Assembly (NCBI RefSeq): GCF_026914265.1
Contig: NC_069125.1
Coordinates: 64,965,479 to 65,029,478 of the forward strand
Reading direction: 5' to 3'
Length of the DNA: 64,000 nucleotides
DNA from: Mya arenaria
Lineage: Eukaryota > Mollusca > Bivalvia > Myida > Myidae
Shown: positions 1 through 11,801 of the stretch, piece after piece
Layout: each line of letters starts with the position of its first letter
Numbering within the stretch: the first letter of the stretch is position 1
The notes under the pieces: generated by a model
Seen by the model: only the letters and a program-made list of their open reading frames with translations
Databases searched by the model: none
Told to the model about the DNA's origin: nothing
Made by a program: the position numbers and the translations under genes

Positions 1-1630
1 TCTTTGAAAAGAGGCCATAACTCCAAGGTTACTGCACACTGCATCTTCTTTTATCATGCATGTATTGTTTTATTTAAATCTGTTGAGTAATTTAGAAGTA
101 ACACTGCTTACAAGAAAAAACTAGCCTTTCATGAGTTATCGTCCGGAAACCGTTTTCTATTTTTAGTAACAATGACCTTGACCTTGGCCCCACCAGCCCC
201 AATATCGAACTTGACCTGTATCTTCTGATGTTACACCTGTGTACCAAAAATTGTTCAAATCTGTCTAGCCTTTCATGAGTTATCATCCGGAAACCGTTTT
301 TCTATTTTTAGTAACAGTGACCTTGACCTTGGCCCCACCAGCCCCAATATCGAACTTGACCTGTATCTTCTGATGTTACACCTGTGTACCAAAAATTGTT
401 CAAATCTGTCTAGTCTTTCATGAGTTATTATCCGGAAACCGTTTTCTATTTTAAGTAACAGTGACCTTGACCTTGGCCCCACCAGCCCCAATATCGAACT
501 TGACCTGTATCTTCTGATGTTACACCTGTGTACCAAAAATTATTCAAATCTGTCAAGCCTTTCATGAGTTATCGTCCGGAAACCATTTTTCTATTTTTAG
601 TAACAATGACCTTGACTTTGGTCCCACCAGCCCCAATATCGAACTTGACCTGTATCTTCTGATGTTACACCTGTGAACCAAAAATTGTTCAAATCTGTCA
701 AGCCTTTCATGAGTTATCCTCTGGAAACCGTTTTTCTATTTTAGTAACAGTGACCTTGACCTTGGCCCCACCAGCCCCAATATCGAACTTGACCTATATC
801 TTCTGATGTTACACCTGTGTACCAAACTGTATCTTCTGATGTTACACCTGTGTATCAAAAATTGTTCAAATCTGTCTAGCCTTTCATGAGTTATCATCCG
901 GAAACCGTTTTTTTATTTTTAGTAACAGTGACCTTGACCTTGGCCCCACCAGCCCCAATATCGAACTTGACCTGTATCTTCTATGTTACACCTGTGTTCC
1001 AAAAATTGTTCAAATCTGTCTAGTCTTTCATGAGTTATCGTCCGGAAACTGTTTTCTATTTTTAGTAACAGTGACCTTGACCTTGGCCCCACCAGCCCCA
1101 ATATCGAACTTGACCTGTATCTTCGGATGTTACACCTGTGTACCAAAAATTGTTCAAATCTGTCAAGCCTTTCATGAGTTATCATCTGGAAACCGTTTTT
1201 CTATTTTTAGTAACAATGACCTTGACCTTTGCCCCGCCAGCCCCAATATCGAACTTGCCCTGTATCTTCTGATGTTACACCTGTGTACCAAAAAATTTTC
1301 AAATCTGTCAAGCCTTTCATGATTTATCGTCCGGAAACCGTTTTTCTATTTTTAGTAACAGTGACCTTGACCTTGGCCCCACCAGCCCCAATATCGAACT
1401 TGACCTGTATCTTCTGATGTTACACCTGTGTATTAAAAATTGTTCAAATCTGTCAAGCCTTACATGAGTTATCGTCCGGAAACCATTCTTCTATTTTTAG
1501 TAACAGTGACCTTGACCTTGGCCCCACCAGCCCCAATATCGAACTTGACCTGTATCTTCTGATGTTACACCTGTGTACCAAATTTTTTTTAAAATCTGTC
1601 TAGCCTTTCATGAGTTATCGTCCGGAAACC
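1..1630. repeat. Tandem repeat, about 143-bp unit, roughly 11 copies
   Basis: A unit of about 143 bp recurs with little divergence. Each copy holds TGACCTTGACCTTGGCCCC, a segment beginning ATCGAACTTGACC, and the linker TCATGAGTTATCGTCCGGAA. One copy near 826-866 has an extra partial duplication of about 40 bp. The array is probably the internal part of a dispersed bivalve repeat whose 5' end lies outside the window. The short open frames across it are by-products of the repetition. Confidence 0.9.
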
Positions 1631-1728
1631 ATGAAAACCAACAGACCGACCGACTGACAGACAGACAGACCGACCGACAAGCTCACTCCTATATACCCCC
1701 TCAAACTTTGTTTGTGGGGGTATAATAA
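1631..1728. mobile_element. 3' tail of the 143-bp repeat element
   Basis: After the last unit comes a run of GACC/GACA tetranucleotides (about 1643-1680), then an inverted pair ATACCCCC ... GGGGGTAT around 1692-1722. The same end architecture (tetranucleotide run, then a C-rich/G-rich hairpin, then AT) closes the elements at 2935, 24978 and 35808. I take it as the 3' terminus of one repeat family. Its transposition class is unknown. Confidence 0.6.
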
Positions 1729-2935
1729 ACACTAATTTTGACCTTGATCTTAGAGGTAGGGACACTGGTCATGCACGCGACACGTCGTCTTAGTATGTCA
1801 AACACATGTGGCAAGGTATTTTAAAATATATCCATACAAGAAAAAGTTACAGCCCAGACACGACAACCTATACCTTGTGTCCTTATATGCAGCAATCCAA
1901 TGTGAATAAACACCTAAGTGTGACCTTGACCTCAGAGGTAGTGACACGGGCCTTGCACCCGACACGTTGTCTTGGTATGTCGACCACATGTGGCAAGTTA
2001 TTTTAAAATATATCCATACAAGAAAAAGTTACAGCCCGGACACGGCAACCTTTACTCTGTGTCCTTATATGCAGCAATCCATTGTGAACAAACACTCAGT
2101 GCAGGGCTTTTTCACCTTCTTTGCTAGGGACCGAAATTAGGCTACTTCACAATTGGGAAAAATGGCATATTTTCCCAATTTCCAAATATTTTTTTCACAA
2201 TTCCCAGATATTTTTCCCCAAAAGGAAGATCTTACTTCAAAAATTTCTCATTTTGAAACGTTAACGCATTTAAATTTCCCAATTTGCAGAATTCCATGCA
2301 TTTAAATTTCCCAAAATGAATGGGGTAGGCCTCTTCACAATTTTTGGTGAAAAAGCCCTGCAGTGTGACCTTGACCTCAGAGGAAGGGACACTGGTCTTG
2401 AGCGCGACACATCATCTTGGTATGTCAAACACATGTGGCAAGTTATTTTAAAATCAGTCCATATAAGGGAAAGTTACAGCCAAGACATGAAAACCTATAC
2501 TTTATGTACTTATATGCAGCATTCCATTGTGAATAAAACACTAACTGTGACCTTGACCTTAGTAGGGACACGGGTCTTGCACACAACACGTTGTCTTGGT
2601 ATGTCAAACACATGTGGCAAGTCATTTTAAAATCTGTCCATACAAGGGAAAGTTACAGCCCGGACACGACAACCTATACTCTATGTACTTATATGCAGCA
2701 TTCCATTTTGAATAAACATTAAGTGTGACCTTGACCTTAGAGGTAGGGACACGGGTCATGCACACGACAAGTCGTCTTGGTATGTCAAACACATGTGGCA
2801 AGTTATTTTAAAATCTGTCCATAAAAGAGAAAGTCACAGCCCGGACATGAGTTATTGAGCCTGACACACAAACGGACAGACAGACGGACATTGCGATTTT
2901 AATTTGCCCACCTTCGGGGCCATAAAAAGGAAGAA
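1729..2935. mobile_element. Dispersed repeat with about 184-bp internal units
   Basis: About five to six copies of a 184-bp unit carry TGACCTTGACCT, ACGGGTCTTGCAC, ACATGTGGCAAGT and AAAGTTACAGCCC. The block ends with GACAGACGGACA and a hairpin GCCCACCTTCGGGGCC near 2905-2925. It is the same family as 23462-24978. One unit is split by a small inverted-repeat element at 2102-2360. Confidence 0.85.
2102..2360. mobile_element. Nested MITE, 259 bp, 5-bp target duplication
   Basis: Terminal inverted repeats CAGGGCTTTTTCACC and GGTGAAAAAGCCCTG bound the segment. CAGTG is duplicated at 2097-2101 and 2361-2365. Removing the segment and one CAGTG restores a normal 184-bp repeat unit, so the insertion boundaries are certain. 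The interior is AT-rich and repeats AATTTCCCAA-like words. It has no coding capacity. Its CAG...CTG ends are hAT-like. Confidence 0.9.
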
Positions 2936-2940
2936 CATAG

Positions 2941-3450
2941 CAATGAAATGTCCAGTATGTCTAACCAACATGGCTGGTGAATTTTGCTAGACCACAATCA
3001 TGGGTTTATCAGTCATTGAAATTAGACTTTTGGATGAACAAGCCCGAATTCTTATACTATTGCTTGGCATCAAATTTTCTAACAAGCCCTGCTATATAAA
3101 ATTCAGAATTAGAGCAAGCCCGGAAGACATTTTACCAGTGCGGGGCTGGTGTAAATTTCGACCACTGGTTTATGTCTAACCAACATGGCTGGTAAAGTTG
3201 CAATAACAAATGGCATTATGTCTAACCAACATGGCGGGGCACATTTGCAAGACCACATGGTGTTTGTCAAACCAACATGGCTGTTGCATTTGCAAGACTA
3301 CATGGCATTATGTCTTACCAATATGGCTGGTGGCTTTGCAAGACCATGTGACATTATGTCGAACCAATATAGCTGGTGTATTTGCAAGACCCTGTTGCAT
3401 TATGTCTAACCAACATGGCTGGTGCATTTGCAAGACCACTTGGCATTATG
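2941..3450. repeat. 46-bp tandem repeat, interrupted
   Basis: Units of about 46 bp contain ACCAACATGGCTGGTGCATT, then TTGCAAGACCACATGGCATT. About six clear copies lie in 3178-3450 and one in 2955-2990. Between them, about 2991-3170 is unrelated AT-rich sequence that looks inserted. The two overlapping short open frames here follow from the repetition. Confidence 0.75.
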
Positions 3451-4921
3451 TTTGTGCCATAGGACCGAAACTCCTCTATGCTTGACAATACAGCAGTCTT
3501 CGTCGTAAGTGGGTTGCCCGAAGCCCATGACAAGTAAATACTATTTCAGACAAGTCCAACTCTCCAGGAGGTTGCCCAAATGGGCATGTGCATTTTTACG
3601 AAATTTAAATCCCTCTTGGAGGTTTATTAATTAAAATTCTTCTCTCATTTGTGTTTTTGTTTTAGTAACAAAATGATGAATTTAAAGTTTTTTGATGACT
3701 AAGGACTGAATGAAGACCCTGTTTTCAATTCGCTGTTATCCTTTAGGAAATAAATGAACACAATTTGATTTTTATTGGATTTTGTAATCATATTTTGGGC
3801 AAGTTAAACTGTTTTAAGGCAAGTGGTTTTCTTCAATTACTTGCTCGAAAGGACAAGTGCTGAAAAAAAATAATGCAAAGACCGACTGATACAGCATGGG
3901 TCTTGCAAATGCAACATTGCCATTACATATGGCAAGTTATTTTAAATTGCCTGTGTCACGTTGTCTTCATAATTATGTCGAAAACAAGTTAATTTAAAAT
4001 CTGACCATACAAGAGAAAGTTACAGCCCAGACACAAGAAATTGAGCCAGACTAACAGACAGTGCGATATGCCCACTTTCAGTTGACCAATCTATTTTCAA
4101 AAGGATATATGAAATGTTAGCAGTCTTTTATTACAGGTCTGTGGAATTACCGAAATCCCGAAATCCTGGTAAATACCGAAATCCCCTTTCATTTTCATAG
4201 GTATATATCGTTTTCATTTATACGCCCGGATTTAATACTTCATTGTGTTCGAATGTTGTATGCCGTAATTGTTGGCGGTTGGAGAAGGGTGGAGAAGTCG
4301 GAGGAGGGGTGGGGGTCGTGGTGACTAAAACCCCCTTTCATTTACATAAACTGCGCAAATTGGCTAATAAGCATACATTGCGAGACTACACAAGTATGAT
4401 TATTTAAAAGTAGATAACTACTGGTGGATTTATAATTACAATGCCAAAACGTTATGAAACGCTATTAGTTTTATATCTTTCAACTATTTTTACCGAAAAA
4501 GGTTTAGGATAAAACATGAAAATAAAACCTGAACTCACTGGAATTCGAGTCTTTCAATGCTTAAAATTGAAAAAATCTACACCCCTTTCCGCGGCCCCAA
4601 TGTCAATTTGATTCCTACGCGCCTGCTTAATAACCAATTTCACCTGGTCAACGATACTGTAGGTACTTAGGTGTCATTGTTATAAATTTAAGTTAACTAA
4701 ATTAAAAACAACTTGACAACACATTTCAAAAAGGTTTTAAATAAATTATAATGAATTAATTTACAAAGGCTCTAACATTATTCAGAGAACGAGACGATAA
4801 TAAAGGCCAAAATGGAGAGTTTTAAGGCAACGTTTTGAATTTACACTTTTGTTTAATGCACGTCATGCACATACATATCTTGTTGGCACAGAATGACATT
4901 ATTAAAAGCAATGACGAACAT
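3451..4921. other. Non-coding stretch with old repeat copies
   Basis: No gene is seen. A worn copy of the 184-bp repeat family lies at about 3897-4080 (GCAAGTTATTTTAAA, AAAGTTACAGCCCAGACAC, then GACAGTGCGATATGCCCAC). A segment at 4141-4345, beginning ACCGAAATCCCGAAATCCTG, is related to an inverted copy near 11540-11720. The rest is AT-rich. Confidence 0.6.
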
Positions 4922-6380
4922 CAGTGCTCCAGCCAGGATTTGAAAAGGGCAGGGTGGAGTTTTGAAAAGGGCAAGCTACATGAGTCATGTAGGGGCAATT
5001 GGGGGAGGGGTCCACCCCTGTCACAAGTTTGTTTTTTGTTGGTTTTTTTTTTTGGGGGGGGGGGGGGGGGGTCTCCCCCTATAATTTGTTTTATTTTCAT
5101 ACCGTACTCAATTTAAATCATTTTCCATGATTTCCAGACTTGAACAAAATGGTGTTTTTTTTCTCAAAATTTAGAAGGGTGTTTTTGAATATCAAAATTT
5201 AAATTTGTCTGTGGTAGTATGATTGTACTTGTCTGGAATCTTCTTTAGTGCAATGTCACATATTTCTCAAAAAAAAACATGTAAAATAAAGAAAAAAACA
5301 AAGACAGTTAAACATTTGAAGCAATCAAATAAATAAATACACAAAAAAACAAATATGTAGGGGACGAATCTTAGTTTGGTATGATCTGGATTGGGTACGA
5401 ATGTTACATTCAGCCTGGCTGTTATTTAATTGTCTTTGGTAAAATAATGTTTAATATGCTAATGTTTTAGAATAAAATGACAATAAAAATCACTGCCCTT
5501 GCTTAAAAAATCACTTATAAAACATAGAACATTGATAAATTAACTCCGAAATTCGTTCTGACAAAATGGCGGTTTCGGCGATTTTTGATATGATCATAGA
5601 CATGATAGGTAAAAGCTACATAAAGCATCAACATATATTTGTGGGAAACAAAGAAATTTTCATCATGAATATTTTACAAGTAAGCTTTCAAAACATTTAC
5701 TGAAAAAGTGACGTATTTGATTGTGTTAGCGCCACCTTTGTTATGTTTAATTCGGCAGTGACCGTCTGCTTCAAATCAACAATGTTTAAATGGCGAGTCT
5801 CGTCTGTACAATATAATTAACAATTTTTTTAAAAGATTTAATTGTGCTTGACAACTTTTTTTACCATCCCTTTGCATTTTCTATCGCATTTTACGAACTT
5901 TCATCATTGAATGAACGAATTCTCAATGTATATTCTGATTGGCTGACATTCAATAGCTCCGCCTCCTGCCGATGTTTCCCTATTGGGCTCTTCTTAATTA
6001 TTGGATTAAAAGATGACCGATTATGAATACACAGGTCATCTGCTCACTACACAAATACATAATTAGCTGTCATATGACTTGGACAAGGCACATTGGAAGA
6101 TGAAAGGGAAGTGCGGCATATTTAAAGCAGTCAATGTGGGCATGGTGACACCTAGTGGGAACACTGAATTGTCATAAGTATTACGTAATTTGTCTCAATT
6201 ATAACAGCGGATTAAGGGCTGCCAATCTTTTGCAATGATTTCAATAGTAAAAAGGGCACTAACAGGATAATTGGTGCTATTAGAGCATTTGTGAAAAGGG
6301 CACTACTCAAAAAAGGGCAGGGCGGTCAGAAAAGGGGCACGGGCGCTGCGCCATTGAAAAACGGGCTAGCTGGAGCACTG
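4922..6380. mobile_element. Inverted-repeat DNA element, 1.46 kb, non-autonomous
   Basis: The ends are CAGTGCTCCAGC and its exact complement GCTGGAGCACTG. Both sides then continue into related GGGCAGGG / GGGGCACGGG sequence, so the inverted repeat is longer but imperfect. AACAT flanks both ends, consistent with a 5-bp target duplication. The interior includes a T run followed by about 18 G (5043-5072) and AT-rich DNA, with no transposase. Its CAG...CTG ends suggest a hAT-like non-autonomous element. Confidence 0.75.
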
Positions 6381-6431
6381 AACATATAATGTGCACATGT
6401 TAACAGTTTAAAACAACTTATATTTCAGGTA

Positions 6432-7442
6432 CAGTACACTCAAAGAGTTAGACCCACTTTCCTCGCTCACTCCGAGGGATAAAGTCGATGATCGCGGGTT
6501 TCCTCCGAGGGTAAAACTGTTGCCCTCGCTAAAATCCCTCCGAGTTCCTCCGAGTGGCTGGCTTACCGATAGCGTTGATAATCGTCCGATTTTATGATCC
6601 CGCGGCGGAACTCCCGAGTCTAATCAGATAAGCAAGAAATCATTCTTGTTTAGAAGTTATTTATTTTTATGCTTATGCACATGTTAAGCGTAAAAGATTC
6701 TTACATGTACCAACTTTTAAATTGTATTTATGTCCGTAAACGCCAATTGAATATTGTCTTGAATTATAAACATTGAATCAATTAAGTATATCCACTAAGT
6801 TATTGCATCATAAAGCAGCCGACTATTTACACAATTCTGAACCATGACCTCTGACGTCAAGCATGTGATCAATACAATGTAGAATATACTATTTATTATT
6901 GGTGGTTAAAAATAGCTATGATGTTTCATGGAATTTTCCACAGAAAACGAGGCAAGAAGGCCTTCAAAACCATGCGCTGTGAACTTTGAACGCGTGTTTG
7001 ACCTCCTGATTTTCCGAAAATGTGTAACCTATAATTTCTCGGACGAAATTTGTTTATCAGTCATTAGCAAAAACACGTTTATAAGATCCATGTGCAACTA
7101 GTGAAATACGACTGCATTCTTGTGGTAAGCTAACTTCATGCAAAACGGGCAGAGGAAAAAGAATAATAGCAATTTACTGGAGCCGTCATAATCGGTTGAA
7201 AAATTTTCATAAAATAAATATAACTTTAGCGTAGATTCTTATCTAGTGTCCGCCGAGTTTCGCGGAGTTAACCCCTCCGAGAAACGCCGAGTTCGTTATT
7301 CTTCGGTCGACTGATCACCCTCCGAGGGCCTTTTATTCAAACTCCGAGGAACGCGGACAGTCAATAAAATCATTGTGTTGGCCGCGATAGCAAAAATCCG
7401 CGGAGGGAAACGGAAAGTGGGTCTAACTCGTTGAGTGTACTG
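6432..7442. mobile_element. Tc1/mariner-type non-autonomous element, 1,011 bp
   Basis: Termini CAGTACACTCAAAGAGTTAG and the near-complement CTAACTCGTTGAGTGTACTG lie directly next to TA on each side (6430-6431 and 7443-7444). The inverted repeats extend about 30 bp with one or two mismatches. CAGT...ACTG ends with TA duplication are the Tc1/mariner signature. Just inside both ends are repeated TCCGAGG words on alternating strands, likely sub-terminal repeats. No transposase frame remains. Confidence 0.85.
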
Positions 7443-8388
7443 TATATAAAATATTTTATAAACAGTAAACTTATGCGTATAACTGCAGCCATATTTGTCT
7501 ACTTTTAATCAGCTGTCTGTGTAAAATGTGGCACCATTTTTTTTTATCGAATGTCATTTTTCATAAGACTTTTTCGTTTCGAATACTATATTATACTCGA
7601 TAATCAGGTTGTTTATTTGCTCAAATGCTGACATAAAATTTAAATTGTGACAAACAACTAATTTGTACAGTTAAATCAATATTGATGTGCCCCCAAAACA
7701 TTACTTGCCGGTCCGCTGGGGAAGGGGGGGGCATGGCCCTATGTGCCCCCCCCCCCCGGTAGATCCGCCACTGAATAGGAAGCATTTGAATATCACTTAC
7801 AATTATTGCTGAATTATCAGCTGTGAACTAGCCTGAGTAAGGTTTATTTTGTAAGGATTCGTTTACGAAATATCATTTTGTCAATTATGTTTTTAATCGG
7901 CTCTTACTGCGAAAACGTGAGCTTTTGATGGTATATCCAACTAGCCCTAAAACCTTAACCTGCTCTAAAACCTTAACCTTAGTCACTCAGGGGCCAAGTT
8001 GTATAAAGGTTAATATGGAGTTATGTAACCTCATTGTGTTATGGTCCTGAACAATTGTGTGAAGTATTAAGTCAATTGAATGAAGGGTATAGAAGTTATT
8101 AATACATATCCAATCCTGCCCTAATACTTTTACAGAAGGTCAAGAGTCAATCAGGGACCATAATTTGTATAAAGGATAATATGGAGTTATCTAACCCCAT
8201 TATGTGATGGCCGTGAACAACTGTGTGAAGTATTTAAGTCAATTAAAAGAAGGGTATTGGACTTATGAGTGAAAATCCAAACTTGTCCTAAAAATATAAC
8301 CAGGCGAGTAGTAGACCTCCTTATTCCTCGAATAGTCCAGCTAATAAAATGCACATGCGATTGATCTACCATCATTCAAATTACAAAT
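7443..8388. repeat. Repeat remnants (G/C-run element and 130-bp family)
   Basis: Around 7690-7775 a G run and a C run flank GCATGGCCCTATGTGCC, followed by GGTAGATCCGCCACTGAA, which resembles a worn hAT-type end. From about 7950 to 8370 there are two to three degenerate copies of a roughly 130-bp unit (AAGGTTAATATGGAGTTAT, AACAATTGTGTGAAGTATT). These close with a terminal segment ending TTCCTCGAATAGTCCAGCT. The same family recurs at 18310-18965. No gene is seen. Confidence 0.6.
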
Positions 8389-9064
8389 GGGTCCTGGCCC
8401 ATACATCCCATTTCCCCCGGCGGGAGGAAAAATCCCCCAGAAATTCGATCCATCCCCCGGTCTCCCGGCGGGAGATAAAAATCCCCCGGATTTAAAAAAA
8501 AAATATATATTATATTTTTTTTTTTTAGAAATTTTACCTCAGGCAATAATGACAAAGTAAGTGAAACCACAGTATGTGAGTGAAACTGAATGTAAAGAAA
8601 CAACTCCACAAGGGTGAAATGCCAAAAGTAAGCTTTTACAACAAGTGATCAATTAATTTGTAGTAATTATCAAAGGCAAAGAAATATTACTATTTTGGAA
8701 GGAAGAAATTAATAATATTTATTTTATTCTCTTATTGTCTGAAAGTCATCACACTGATAGAATTAAGCACAATTTTTTAAAAGACTTTGGAGGAAGGTAA
8801 ATTTAATTTAATTGTCTCGAAAACATATTTTTCCAATGACATATTTTGTTCTGCAAGTGCATTACAGTATGATAAATCATGAAATAAAATAATTCTGTAT
8901 AATGAAAAAGTTAAGAGATTTTCACAGCAAACGATATGTGAATACATTTTTTCATACTCAAAAAAAATCCCCCTGAATATAACCAAAATCCCCCTGAATT
9001 TTCAGCCTTTTGAACAAATCCTCCTGAATGGTCTCCAGAAAATATGGCATGTATGCTGGCCCCA
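8389..9064. mobile_element. Possible MITE with imperfect inverted ends
   Basis: The left edge (TGGCCCATACATCCCATTT) and the complement of the right edge (GGCCAGCATACATGCCATA) are related, and CCCCC(G/T)GAA words occur near both ends (8410-8495 and 8968-9030). The interior is AT-rich with a poly-A/poly-T stretch near 8497-8526. No clear target duplication was found, so the boundaries are approximate. Confidence 0.35.
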
Positions 9065-9301
9065 GTTTCTCGAAACTTCTTAAGTCTTTTATAACTGGAT
9101 TAAGCTAAACCCACTATTTTTGTCATTCAATATTTTGCGGTTTTATATACTTTTTTTTAATTGTTTTAATACTCAAAATAAGAATTATCATTACGATTAT
9201 CACAATAAACAATTTTTCATAATTATGTAAAAAAATCTCTATCAGCATGTATGTTCTCTAATTGAAATAAGCATCTTGAGGTTCGAGAAATTGGAGCCTG
9301 G
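9058..9301. mobile_element. Small MITE, about 244 bp
   Basis: The ends read GGCCCCAGTTTCTCGAA and TTCGAGAAATTGGAGCC, an imperfect inverted repeat of about 17 bp that continues weakly inward (ACTTCTTAAG against CATCTTGAGG). The interior is very AT-rich and non-coding. Confidence 0.55.
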
Positions 9302-11801
9302 TAACTAACCTTACAAGTTTAAAACAGCACTTTTGACGAATTACATTTCAGAGTCCATATCACCAAGTCCGTCTTTATGTTTATAAGAATACTCTGGCAC
9401 CAAATCAATAAGGCATGTCAACACAAAGTATTCTCTACATAGTCGTTTTTTAATGTTTGAAAAATTGACGTACACCGCTTAATTGAGAATGCATATAAAG
9501 TAACTCGGTTAGGTTTTACTGTACATGGTGAACGTGAAAAAACAACGCACCTTTAGGTCCTCATTGCAGAATGCGCCTAGTCGCCCGACTTGCGGTCCCC
9601 GAAAATTGCAACTTTCTTCATTTTTAATAACAAGAGTGAACAGAACATAAATGCAATATATTTTAATGAATACACCTTTATATATTCTGACAATCTGACG
9701 ATTGTGCTCAAGCCATGATAAGGTGTTAATTTTGCTACAAACACTCATTACACGGTTTTAACTTTGATATATCAACAAGCGCTTTCATTAGGTTCTGCGA
9801 ATTCACACCTTTTGACCAAACACATGAATTTTAACATATCACGTTCTCAAGCCTCAAGGTGTTGAGACTTTAATGAGCCAATTTTAAATTCCACATTCGC
9901 TTTCAACTTTTCCCCTAATATTTGTCGCCTTTCTTTTCAAAAGCAAATGCGTACAACGCTTTTCTTAAAATCTATTCCCTAGATATATATTAAACTATTA
10001 ATATACCAAGAACAATACGAATAACATTGATAAAACATACATATATATAAATAGTAAACACTGACGTGCAATGTATTATTGAACTGCATTGCATTAAGAA
10101 ATAAATATTCAGACTTCAGATGTTTCTCTCATACACCGCGTACTCTTACTTGTTACCTTCGTGTAAATACAAGATTTAATTTCTGGTTCACAGGAGCATC
10201 CCGTTTTGAACCAGAACGCCATTGGGGTTCAATACACATCGTATTAAAGTCATCAGTGACAGCATGGTTCCAAGTACTGACCGCACGATAAGAATCTGTC
10301 ACAGCGGGGTGTCATTACTGATAGGTAACAGACAAGAACCAATATCTCACAATGACATGTCCATATCGATATTGAGAAGAGTATTGCATGTATGTATTTA
10401 AATGGTATGCTTTATGATATAAAATCTTATATTATGCCTTTATTCATTAAGTACACTTTCCTATCATGACCAATGTTAAAATGATGTTGATGATTCGTAT
10501 TTACGTGCAGTGATGGTATATAAGTGAACTTGTATTATTTGCATTCCTTTCTTCACGAGATTGTGCAATGAAACATACCAAGCGATTCCACATAACAGGT
10601 GAGACACATACAAATCGTTTTGATATACATAAGGACAATTGTATAATCAACTCCCGCTTGATACCAATTATTCACCTTTCTCGACACACAACTTGTTCAC
10701 AATACACATTTATTATTTTTATTGGTTAACTTTATATAGCACCCTTTCGATACACACGTTCAAAGGCGCTTTACAACGAAATAAACGGATAACTTATTAC
10801 AGGCAATATCAATAAAAAATAAGACACCTTTAAAACAATCAATATACGACATACTTAAAATACGAAAAGCAATCAAACAAATATAAAATGTGATATTGAA
10901 CTAGTCGTTAAAACACTAACATTGAAAGGACTTCCCGGGATTTAGCCCTCCCCCTTTCCTGACTTCCACACCCCTCTCCACCACCACAAACTTTGGCATA
11001 CAGGTCACGACCAAAATGAAGTATCAAATATCGGCGTACACACCCTCGCATACTCTTTTGTATGTAAGGTACGAGCCCTACCATCCTTTACCTCTACACT
11101 TTGAAATGAGGTTTGTGAAAGTAGTATTTGAGACTTCTTCATAGCCACCCCCAATTCCATCGACTTCCCCACGCATCTCAAACCACGAACAACTACGGCA
11201 AACAAACCACCTCACAGACTCTATTGTATGTAAAGTATGATCCCTACCATCTATTACCTCCACACTTTGAAATGAGATATGTGAAAGTAGTATTTGAGAC
11301 TTCTTCGTAGCCACCACCCCCTCCTCCGACTCCCCCACCACTCTCCAACCAACCTCAACCATGACATACAACCCACTTAATCACAATACAGTTTTAAACC
11401 ATACTGCATACTCTTTTGTATGTACTTAGAAATATAAATGGGGTTCCCGGGTTTTTGCAGTTTTGAAGCCCCGGCGTACGAACCTCCTCGCATACTCTTC
11501 TTTTGCAGAACTTATGTAAATGAAAGAGGGTCCCGGGTTTGTCACCACGACCCCCACCCCACCCCTCCTCCGACTTCTCCACCCCTCTCCAACCTCTGAC
11601 AATTAGGGCATACAACATTCGAACACAATAAAGTATTACATCCGGGCGTATAAAAGAAAACGGTATATACCTATGAAAATGAAAGGGGATTTCGGTATTT
11701 ACCAGGACTTCGGGATTTCGACCGACCCTTTTATTACAGGTTTCCAGACAAAAGTTGTCAAAATGGTCTTGGGAGAGCAGCTTTAATGAACTGGCCATAA
11801 T
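9302..11801. other. Gene-free stretch with simple and degenerate repeats
   Basis: No coding exon could be supported. At 11030-11370 there are two or three degenerate copies of a segment with TTTGAAATGAG(G/A)T(T/A)TGTGAAAGTAG and pyrimidine-rich CCACCCC stretches. At 11540-11720 lies an inverted relative of 4141-4345. The remainder is AT-rich. Confidence 0.55.

Noticed and set aside
1..1417. Short open frames with repeated ITHERLDRFEQFLVHRCNI-like text
   Set aside because: They are translations of the 143-bp repeat, present on both strands and broken by unit variation.
11394..11798. 134-codon minus-strand frame
   Set aside because: It crosses dispersed repeat sequence also found near 4141-4345, has no recognisable domain and no splice context.
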